This document shows positions 56,191-64,000 of a stretch of DNA of 64,000 nucleotides, piece after piece. The translations under genes and the position numbers were made by a program. Location: NCBI GenBank assembly GCA_014529385.2, contig CM043966.1, positions 36,558,739-36,622,738 on the forward strand, in the 5' to 3' direction. Within the stretch, counting starts at the first letter, position 1. The number at the start of each line of letters is the position of its first letter. The notes below the pieces were generated by a model that made no database searches, was not told where the DNA came from, and saw nothing but the letters and a program-made list of their open reading frames with translations. This DNA comes from Adiantum capillus-veneris (Eukaryota; Streptophyta; Polypodiopsida; Polypodiales; Pteridaceae).

Positions 56191-56204
56191 AAGGAAGGGG
56201 GGAG
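56191..56204 (+). other. Polypurine tract before LTR3
   Basis: AAGGAAGGGGGGAG directly before TGTTTGGCGG; identical in core to the tract of A. Confidence 0.85.
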
Positions 56205-57117
56205 TGTTTGGCGGACGAAGCGACAAGCGGCCGTTTCCAGAGAAGGATCATATTTTTATGAGAAACCTTTGTAAAATTCTTTTGTAAGGAAGCATCTCTA
56301 AGCCGAGAACTTCTCAAAGGATTTATGATTATTCTTTTGGGAGCAATTGTATATTAGAGAGCCAGTTAGAAGTTTAGGAGCTTTTGGCCAGACAAGCCAT
56401 TTATAAAGAACTAAACTATAAAGGTCATTTTTTTGTAAGTTTGAACATGATCTTTTTTATGAAAAACTGAGAAGACAGCGTACGTTTGAGAGCTCCTTCC
56501 TGCTCCAACTTGTAATCTTTGCCATTGTGGCTAAGGTAATCCAAATTCAGATTTGTTCATTGCATTGTGTTCCTCTTACCTTGCTCTTCCATTCAAGTGT
56601 AATTATTCGAGGTTCGGTGTAGGTTTTTAACTACGAGTTTGAGGCCTTAAATCGTTGTTTTGAGTGTCTATATGCGTGTTTTATGTTGTTTTGACCCTAG
56701 GAGGGGCTTTAGGGACCCTAAAACGACCCATTAGGATCACCTATTAGCTGTTTTTGCTGACTTTGGGATTAACGATCGCGATCTTTGTACCTCTCCAGAA
56801 TGTTGTGACAGTGATAGGATATGTTCCTGATAGTCCCTTGTAGCTTCCCTTCAAGTTTCGTGCGATTCCGATATGATTTGCATGGTAAACGGGCGTGATG
56901 ACTGTAGAGCTATGTAGAAGGACGTAGGCAGGTTACTTGGCTTTAGTGCATTTGATTTGGTTGTAGAGTTAGTAGTTGCATCTCTTCGAGTTCACTTCAT
57001 TAGGATTGACACCCTAGTGAGTATCCATGCCTCATCCAAGTCGCTTCCCTTGTATTGATAAATATGTTGATGCTTGAGAGCTATGCTATGGACGTCCGTC
57101 GCGGCGACCCACAAACA
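56205..57117 (+). repeat. LTR3 (913 bp), 3' LTR of element W
   Basis: TGTTTGGCGG...CCCACAAACA. From about 56490 (GAGCTCCTTCCTGCTCCAACTTGTAATC) to the end it aligns closely with LTR1 and LTR2, including the motif variant at 56773-56791. The first 280 bp (U3) do not align with LTR1/LTR2 beyond TGTTTGG. It is followed directly by gag of element C. Confidence 0.88.
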
Positions 57118-60100
57118 GGGGCTAAAAGGAATGCCAAGCCCGCCAAAAACAAAGATCAAAATGATGCAAAGGGAAAAAACAATGCTCAAGTTCTTCCCAA
57201 GGCAATACCAAAAACAACAACAAAACCAAGGATAAAGGAGTTTACAAAGGTGAAAACAAGTCTCTCTTGAAGAGCTAGAGGCTTTTCGCAAGGATCACAA
57301 ATGCTTTAAGTGTGGGGCGCAAGGACATGGTTATCGTTCTTGTCCCAAAAGAAATTCCCCCAATGAGACTCGTAGAGCTTCCACAGTCGAAGCTCTAAAA
57401 GAGGATTCTCATTGCAAAGGATCATCCCTTTCATATGCTTGGGGGAAGGTGAGGGAGAATGATGCATTCATCCTATTTTATCTTGGCTCTACTCACAACT
57501 TCATGTCAATGGAGTTGGCCACTAAGTTGGGCATTCAAGCTTTCAAGATGGGAGATACTCTAACTACCGATGGAGCTTTCAAGAGACCGCAAGCCTCTGT
57601 TACTCCCTTGATTGGGAAGTGGAGGCTTCATGTCCAAAGCTACGTCGACAAAGAAGACTTTTTTATCTCTCCTCTCCAACATGACAATGTTATCCTAGGG
57701 GCACCATGGTTCAACCACATGGCTGCCAAAATGAAGTTCCCTAAAAGGAGAATCTACTTCACCTACTACAAGGAAAAGATCATGTATATAGATGCTAATG
57801 AGTCCAATCATATTATACCACTTGAAAATTCACCTGCTTTTAATAAGTCAAATGAAAATCTCAGTTTCCTCATACATGATTTTTGTCAAAGAGTCTCTAA
57901 ATGATGTTAATGTTTTAACAAAACAAAGTGGTAGGAATCAAGAAGAATTAGACTTGTCTAATTTTCTAAATAAATTTCAAGACGTATTTATCGATGACAT
58001 CCCTATGGAGTTACCTCCAAAACGAGGGGATGATGACCATATGATAGAGCTTCTACCTAGGAGCTCACCACCTAATCAACCTCCTTATAGTGTTTCTCAA
58101 GCTCAACAAGAGGAGATTATGAGGCAAGTACATGAATTGATAGCTCCTCTCTCTTTTGTTGTCTAGTCCTTTTAGTGCAAAAGAAAGATGGTACATACCA
58201 CATGTGTGTGGACTATCAAGCACTAAACCCTTTCACTATCAAAAATAGATTTCCTATACAAAGATATGTTTGATAAGCTACAAGGTTCGACCTACTTCAG
58301 TAGGATTGACCTTAAAAGCGGCTATCATCAAATAAGGATAGTAAATGAAGATATCATAAAGACCGCGTTTTGTACAATGTTTGGTCTTTATGAATATCTA
58401 ATCATGCCTTTTGGCTTGACTAATGCGCCGGCCACATTCAATTGTTCAATGGAGAAAAAATTTAGACCCAATTGTAAGTTCACTGGAGTGTTCTTTGATA
58501 ATATCATTATTTACTCCAAGTCCATGGAGGAGCACAAGCAACATCTCCAGGTAGTTTTTCAAGCTTTGAGGGAGAACAAGCTTTTTATCAATCAAAAAAA
58601 GAGTGAATTTTTTCCTTCAAGAGATTCAATACTTAGGTCATATTATCTCTCAAGATGGTATCCAAATAGATCCATCAAAGTTGGAGGTAATAAAAGCATG
58701 GTCTAATCCAAGGAATCTACATGAGCCACAGAGCTTTATTGGTATGTGTGCATACTAAAGACGCTTCATAGCAAAATTCTCTCAAATAGCAAGATCATTA
58801 CATGACTTAACAAAGAAGAACATTAAGTACTCATGGACTGCTAATGAGAAAATTGCTTTGGACAAGCTCAAAAAGAAGCTCGCCTCCCAACCAGTGCTTA
58901 TGCTTCTGGATCTCTCAAAACCATTTGAGGTCCAATGTGATGCTTGTGGTGATTTCCTTGGAGCAGTTTTGCTTCAAGAAGGGCATGCCACAGCATATGA
59001 GAGCTGAACGCTCAATGTAGATGAACGAGTCTTGGGCATATATGAAAAAGAGCTTTTAGCTATTCTACATGCCCTAGACACATGGAAGCACTATCTATTG
59101 GGGACTCCATTTATTTTACGAACGGACCACCAAAGTCTCAAGTACTTCATGATGCAAACCAAGCTTTTAGCTATTCTACATGCCCTAAATACATGGAAGC
59201 ACTATCTATTGGGGACTCCATTTATTTTTCGAACGGACCACCAAAGTCTCAAGTACGTCATGATGCAAACCAAGCTTTACGACAAGCAAATGAGGTGGAC
59301 AATTTTTCTTTTGCAATTTAATTTTCATATTGCTCACATTGTTGGTAAGCGTAATCAAGTGGCCGATGCACTATCACGACAAGCGAGGGTTAATGCAATG
59401 TCTATAGCAACTTGCAACAATGATCTATCTTCCATGATACATGAGTATGCTACTGACCCTGATTTTAAAGACATAAAGAGGAACCATTCACCTTGCAAGA
59501 TGGTTATCTTGTCCATGGCAACAGGCTATGTGTTACTCACTCCCTTCATGAGAAAGTCATGTATAAATCCCATGCTCCTCCCTATGCGGGGCATTGAGGG
59601 ATTCAGCCTACTCTTTGAGGAGTAGAAGCTTACTTCTATTGGCCTACCATGAAAGCGGACATACAAGAGTATGTATCCAAATGTGTGATATGTCAAAAGA
59701 GCAAGTATGATAGAGGGAAACAACTTGGATAACTCCAGCCATTGCCAATCCCCTAATTTGCCATGGGAGAGATTATCCATGGATTTCATCTTTGGATTAC
59801 CCAAGTCTATCCATGGGAATATGGGAATATGGACAATAGTCAATAGGTTTAGCAAGCAAGCACACTTTATTCCTGTCAAAAAGACTATGAAGGCACACCA
59901 AATGGCAACCCTCTTCATATCTCAAATTTTAAAACATTGTGGATTGCCAACATCCATCGTGTCAAGTAGAGATCCGAGAATGACCAGTAATTTTTGGAAA
60001 GGTCTCTTTAAAAATCTAGGTACAAGATTGAATTTCTCTTTAGCCTATCACCCACAAGCGGATGACCAAAGTGAGATAGTGAATCTTACGATTCTCGAGC

Positions 60101-60830
60101 TACTAAAGACTTATGTTACAGAAGTAGATCAACACCCACAATGGTATCCAGACTTATGGTATCCAAATCGTCTGCATATAATAATAGTATCCATACTACT
60201 ACGGAAAAGGCATCTTTTGAGATCATAGAGGGAAGACCTAAAAGTCCCTTGCTACTTAAATTTCATGGGAAGATCTTCATTGTCGATGAGTATAGCCACG
60301 ACCTACAAGAATATTTCCAAAAGATTAACAAAGCTATATCCACATCTCAACAGAGGCAAAAAGCTATTGTTGTAAGCACAGAAGGGCCTTAACATTCAGA
60401 TAAAATGATTGGGTCTTCCTCAAGTTTCCCAATCCTCAATTGAGGCAAACGACGGGCAAAAATCCTACAGGCCACCAAAAGTATTATGCTAAACTAGCAA
60501 AAAGATACTATGGTCCTTTTCAAATCTTGAAGCCAATCAATGACATGGTTTATCAGCTCAAGTGTCCCAACCATTGACTCATACATAATGCTTTTCATGT
60601 GAGCCCACTCAAGCCTTACAAAGGAGAGCCACCAACAAAATTAATTATTAAGACCCCGAAGAAATCAAAGACCAAGAAGAGGTGCTACAACCCAAAGTTA
60701 TCCTTCAACATAGGACAACATACTACGACATGGTAACATTATCCGATGGTCTCTTATTAAGTTCAAAAGTTATCCTTTTGAAGATGCTAGATGAATGCAA
60801 GGGATACAGCTTAAGGATAGTATGAACCTT
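57118..60830 (+). pseudogene. Gag end, protease, RT, RNase H, integrase and chromodomain of element C
   Basis: Gag ends with a normal zinc knuckle, CFKCGAQGHGYRSC (57302 on). The protease reads FYLGSTHNFM, so the catalytic Asp-Ser is lost. RT has HMCVDYQALNPFTIKNRFPI, RIDLKSGYHQIRI and VFFDNIIIYS, with Asn for the second catalytic Asp. RNase H (58930-59400) holds a 111-bp tandem duplication and ends ADALSRQ. Integrase has FYWPTMKADI, CVICQKSK, LSMDFIFGLP, SSRDPRMTS and AYHPQADDQSEIVN. A decayed chromodomain follows (FKSYPFEDAR near 60760). The fragments lie in at least four frames with many stops. Integrase after RNase H and the chromodomain show a chromovirus. Confidence 0.88.
59053..59274 (+). 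repeat. 111-bp tandem duplication inside RNase H of element C
   Basis: Copy 1 is 59053-59163, copy 2 is 59164-59274; both start CTTTTAGCTATTCTACATGCC and encode LLAILHAL.TWKHYLLGTPF. They differ at only a few sites. The duplication keeps the frame but repeats the motif RTDHQSLKY. Confidence 0.95.
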
Positions 60831-61217
60831 GTCAATGCTTACAATGCTACATTAGAGTAAGAAAATGTATATGTTTCTTTTTAAAAATCAATGTTTTTGT
60901 CTTATAAGACTAATCCTTTTTTTATTCTGCATAAATTTAAGTAGTATGAATGCTTAGAATCCTGTTTGTGATGACGACGTCTCTCAAACACCAAGTAGAA
61001 TTTGTCACTCTACTTGGGAGAATGAAATGGACTCAAGAGCAGACATGCTTGCGGCAGCTAAATCTCCCAAGCCCCAAATAGATTATTCAACCATCTTGGA
61101 ATGATGTTGTAGGGTAAAAAAGGATTCTCTACCATCTAAGAAACATAGAGTAATGACTAAGGCTTTATCTCCTCTACCTCATAGTCGAGGACAACTATGA
61201 TTTCAAGAGAGAGGTAA
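60831..61217 (+). other. 3' untranslated region of element C
   Basis: AT-rich, no open frame. A short inverted repeat, CAAGTAGA...TCTACTTG, is near 60992-61016. A purine tract (AAGAGAGAGG, about 61205-61214) lies just before the 3' LTR and is the likely polypurine tract. Confidence 0.6.
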
Positions 61218-62292
61218 TGTCATAAAATCTAATATCTAACTAGCCCAAATGATTTTCTCGTATTAAATTGATCATTTAATGTGGGAGAATAAACGGGAAC
61301 AAGAGTTAGAATATAGACATGTGCTTATGGATCTATCTCAACACAAGGCCAAAGTCAATGGGTCCAAATGAGAGATGGTATGTCAAAGAGCAATGCTAGC
61401 TAATGGAGCTCAAAAGACCTTAGAATTAGATTCATTAAATACCTCCAAAGTTTAGTGTTAAAAGTCCTTAGACCTAGGACCTTAGGCAAGCTAGGGTTGT
61501 GCTTAAGGTGGGAACCCGGTCGAAGCTTGAGGTGCTTGTCGTGCTTCCTGAGTAAGGTGCTTGTTGTGCTTCATAACTAAGGTGCCTGAGGTGCCTCATG
61601 ACTAAGGTGTCTGAGGGACTTAAGGTGTTCCAAAATTCAACAAGGATCCTTACATATGGGGGGTTATCCCTACAAGTAGGGGCATGAGAGAGAACACACA
61701 CACCCTCACTCAAGGCAAGCCTAGTCTAAAGAGGCAACAAGGACACGTGTCAAGCTCCTCTGCATGTTGCCCTCATAAGGTGCCTAAAGCCTATTGGTTG
61801 GCCTCTAAAGGGGTCCAATAAGCTTTTAGCTAATTAAATTAATTATTTAATCATTTATCAAGCCCTCTCTCTCAAAGGGGTAAGAAGGACACTTGTTCTA
61901 ATGCTAGCATTGTTGCTTGATATGATTAAAGCATGTGATTGGCTAGGCTTTTAGGAATCCTATCGATTTCATTCTTGAGCTACAAGGAGGAGTCAAAGGC
62001 AATTTGGGGTGGTGCTTGGGGGTGTACTCTCTCACACACACACTCACATGTGCTGATTCTCACTTGGTGAAAGTGCAAGAACTCCATATCCTTCTCCAAG
62101 CTTGTTGAGAAGCTGAGAGCTTACACCAACCCTCTTGGCTATGGAATGCAAATCCAACCAAGAGCCATGCTTCAATGCTAAAGCTTTCCATCCTCTCCAT
62201 CTTCATTACTAGGCTATTATGCTATGCTAAGCAAGAAGAGTGATGATAAGTGAGGAACTATTTATTTCTCGTAATAATGTTTCTTCTTCATC
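61218..62292 (+). repeat. 3' LTR of element C, truncated
   Basis: It starts TGTCATAAAATCTAATATC and follows the 5' LTR to about TTCTTCTTCATCTG (62292), where similarity ends abruptly. About 440 bp present at the end of the 5' LTR are missing. The GGTGC.TGAGG array (61520-61630) is longer than in the 5' copy. Confidence 0.88.
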
Positions 62293-62545
62293 TGATCAAT
62301 GTGCTCTACCTCATCAATGGGCGGTGGGGGTTTTGAGCCAACCACACAAATCTTAACTATAGAGCACAAGTGGAGAGAAAATAAGAGAGAATACTTTAAT
62401 TTATATTGTCGAGAAAAAGGACACAAAGCTACAATCTAAAAAAGATAGCATGAAAAAAAAAAGATACAAAGCTTCTTGCATGCTCTGGTTTTTTGAGGGA
62501 GAAGCCAATACTCTTTTTTTGGTCCTGGGACAGCTCGTCCTTTAT
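62293..62545. other. Flank between element C and the host-like gene fragment
   Basis: AT-rich sequence with an A-rich tract at 62452-62462. On the minus strand it would be the 3' untranslated region of the gene fragment at 62546-63040. No transposon feature is seen. Confidence 0.5.
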
Positions 62546-63040
62546 CTACTTCTTTCTCTTCTTCCACATCTCCACTACTACAAATTGTAGGGTTGATTCC
62601 ATTTCAAGATCTTCTACCTCAGTTACGCTATCCTCCTTACAAGCATCATTACCTTGGCAACATATTGTGACGACAATGAACACGGTGACCATGATACAAA
62701 CATTGGAGGAGACAGATATACACAACTGACATTACCTTGGTTGCTTGTGGATAGAGTTGTCTCCTTTAGAATGTCTCGATCACCACCCTCAACAGTTTTC
62801 CCACCTTCAAAGTTCTTGTACTTCAGCACCTTGGCATCAAGGTCAAAGACCTCGTCCACATCGTGCATGGACGATTTGGAAGCTTCTTTCTCATCCACTG
62901 GCTCAGCTGAACCAATGCACACAATTAGTCTCCACAACAGATTAGCATAAGTTCTATTGTATAAAATGACTAACCTACCTTCAAGCTCCTCATAAGAATT
63001 CCCAAGTGCCCGCATCTTGCTATATGGGGTATATCCCATT
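62546..63040 (-). CDS. Host-like gene fragment with two introns, product unknown
   Basis: On the minus strand three coding pieces join in phase. Exon a (63039-62979) reads MGYTPYSKMRALGNSYEELE and ends at a donor AAG/GTAGGT. A 72-nt intron (62978-62907) ends GGTTCAG. Exon b (62906-62736, 171 nt, phase 1 at both ends) encodes PVDEKEASKSSMHDVDEVFD and KVLKYKNFEGGKTVEGG and ends AAG/GTAATG. An 83-nt intron (62735-62653) ends CCAAG. Exon c (62652-62546) encodes DACKEDSVTEVEDLEME and ends KKRKK, stop. Upstream, a pyrimidine-rich acceptor (TTTTTGCTTTTCAG, about 63090) suggests more exons, but a TAA lies just before the ATG. The protein is acidic and Lys-rich; I do not recognise it. It is probably the 3' end of a real or recently broken gene. 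Confidence 0.5.
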
Positions 63041-63270
63041 TATAGTTTGGTACAACAAACTTGGGATCAGTTACGCTGACCCCACTGAAAAGCAAAAAGG
63101 ATGGTATCTGTGGGCATGCGGCAGCTGAAAGACACTAGCCGCGTTTTCCCAAAAATTCTTGACCACGGGCCACACAATTTCCAGACAATAAAACAGTATC
63201 CACACTAAATTTAGACTTCAAAGGTGGAGTGGCACTAGAAGGGACCTACCCTCTCTTTTCATGAACTTGC
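63041..63270. other. No gene resolved; possible upstream intron of the fragment
   Basis: No transposon sequence is recognisable. The minus-strand splice-acceptor-like tract near 63090 is the only feature. Confidence 0.4.
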
Positions 63271-63497
63271 TGTTGGAATTAGGGTTGCAGAGAAACACAC
63301 ACAGCTTGGAGAAGACGAAGGAAGCTCAAGGCACACAATAGAGAGTGTGTTACTTAGTGTGCAATGGAAAGATAGATAGCCCTAGAGTGATGGGCGTATA
63401 TACAATGCACGGGGGAAAAAACCTCCTAAAGAGGGAAAAAATGCCCCGGCGGTCCTAGTGTGTTCACACACATCACTACCACATGTATATGGTAACA
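63271..63497 (-). repeat. 3' LTR of the second copia copy
   Basis: Plus-strand TGTTGGAATTAGGG...ATATGGTAACA, the reverse complement of the copia F LTR, 227 bp. Confidence 0.95.
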
Positions 63498-63572
63498 AAT
63501 CCCCCCTGGAGTGATGCGGTGAACGAGAGCTGGCACATGAGTAAAGGGAAGTGCCATGCCCTGAGGACAGGA

Positions 63573-64000
63573 TCAGTCCACAAAGGGGAGTAAGCCCAAA
63601 GCTTTGCGGAAAGCTTCAAGCTTCTCACGAGACAATGCCTTTGTGAAAAGATCTGCAAGGTTGTCCTGTGTTGGCACATAAGCCAAGCTGATCTCTCCTG
63701 CTGAGAGCCTCTCCCTGACATAGTGGTAATGCACCTCAATGTGCTTTGTGCGAGCATGAAAAACTGGGTTCCTCGCAACTGCCAATGCGCTCTGACTGTC
63801 AGTGTAGATAGTGTTGGCAGTGTCCTGTCCAACACCCAAGTCAGCCATAAGGCGTCTGAGCCATACACACTCAACCGTAGCTGTGAAGACTGCCCTGTAC
63901 TCAGCCTCACAACTCGAAGTGGCCACAGTAGGTTGCTTCTTGCTCAACCATGATATACATGAACTGCCAAGCATGAAACAAAAACCACTTGTGGACACTC
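63573..64000 (-). CDS. RNase H of the second copia copy (partial)
   Basis: Open for 141 codons from the right edge to 63573. It contains SSCEAEYRAVFTATVECVW, IYTDSQSALAVARNP, RTKHIEVHYHYVRERL and ADLFTKALSREKLEAF, and ends LLPFVD. It differs from copia F at only a few residues and has no stop in the visible part. The 5' part, including RT, is beyond the window. Confidence 0.95.
   Translation of the reverse strand, partial: VSTSGFCFMLGSSCISWLSKKQPTVATSSCEAEYRAVFTATVECVWLRRLMADLGVGQDTANTIYTDSQSALAVARNPVFHARTKHIEVHYHYVRERLSAGEISLAYVPTQDNLADLFTKALSREKLEAFRKALGLLPFVD

Larger units (their letters stand above)
50558..56204 (+). mobile_element. Element W: motif-bearing spacer plus coiled-coil gene
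   Basis: W begins at the polypurine tract of B and ends at the polypurine tract and LTR3. Its first 2.2 kb is non-coding and like the leader of A: it holds four copies of the palindromic motif (51443, 51557, 52291, 52564) and AAAACATCAAAAATTA near 50853. Then comes a protein-coding region unrelated to gag or pol (52782-55990). There is no LTR or PBS at its 5' side. I infer a non-autonomous relative of A whose left end was replaced by B. Confidence 0.6.
8234..62292 (+). mobile_element. Ty3/gypsy chromovirus C, outermost host of the nest
   Basis: Two related LTR copies (8234-9733 and 61218-62292, both starting TGTCATAAAATCTAATATC) flank an initiator-Met PBS (9740-9751), a gag start (to about 10512), and gag end/protease/RT/RNase H/integrase/chromodomain (57118-60830). 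Between 10513 and 57117 lies an array of other elements, and the middle of gag is missing, so insertion was accompanied by deletion. Coding parts are broken by many stops and frameshifts, so the copy is dead. The five bases before the left LTR are TACCA; the right end is truncated, so a target duplication cannot be checked. Confidence 0.8.
63271..64000 (-). mobile_element. Second copy of the copia F family (3' end), runs off the window
   Basis: Minus-strand element with 3' LTR (63271-63497), polypurine tract (minus AGGGGGGATT, about 63498-63507) and RNase H. It is nearly identical to copia F (29719-34855). The flanking 5-mer at 63266-63270 is CTTGC; its partner is outside the window. Confidence 0.95.

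Overview
The window is plant nuclear DNA made almost entirely of nested, mostly degenerate LTR retrotransposons. Plant origin is inferred from Ty3/gypsy elements with chromodomains, primer-binding sites matching initiator tRNA-Met (TGGTATCAGAGC) and apparently tRNA-Asp, a short-LTR Ty1/copia family, and a small multi-intron gene fragment with GT-AG introns. Species cannot be read from the sequence; a large, repeat-rich land-plant genome is the safest description. No bacterial-style genes, rRNA, tRNA or CRISPR were seen.

Layout. 1-1057: 3' end and LTR of a gypsy element (D). 1058-8233: old sequence with two decayed gag relics, microsatellite and inverted repeats. 8234-62292: chromovirus C, the outermost host, with 5' LTR and PBS at 8234-9751, gag start to about 10512, pol at 57118-60830 and a truncated 3' LTR at 61218-62292. 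Everything from about 10513 to 57117 sits inside the gag of C. That insert is an array of related elements separated by three related LTRs (12184-13124, 41115-42050, 56205-57117). Z (10513-12183) is a fragment with an unrecognised ORF. A (13125-41114) has gag, protease and post-pol ORFs but no RT, RNase H or integrase. B (42051-50557) has a full gag-pol. W (50558-56204) encodes a polyproline/coiled-coil protein. Three more elements are inserted into A: chromovirus E (minus strand, 15653-26663, LTRs of about 3 kb), copia F (29719-34855, perfect 5-bp target duplication CAAAG) and an unusual 2.5-kb element with inverted terminal LTRs (36194-38735, perfect 5-bp duplication GCTTC). 62546-63040 holds a minus-strand host-like gene fragment with two plausible introns. 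A second copy of the copia F family runs off the right edge (63271-64000, minus).

Most notable. First, a palindromic 19-base motif (CGATCGCGATCGGTGTACC and variants) occurs 14 times, always in element orientation, in the U5 part of the LTRs and in the long leader or spacer of Z, A and W, which otherwise carry different ORFs. Second, the A/B family carries a second retropepsin-like domain and a Trp/Pro/Lys repeat protein after integrase, and B has a duplicated integrase zinc domain. Third, the inverted-LTR element looks like an integrated reverse-transcription side product. Coding regions are broken by stops and frameshifts; many stops are explained by single C-to-T or G-to-A changes, as expected of methylated, silenced plant transposons.
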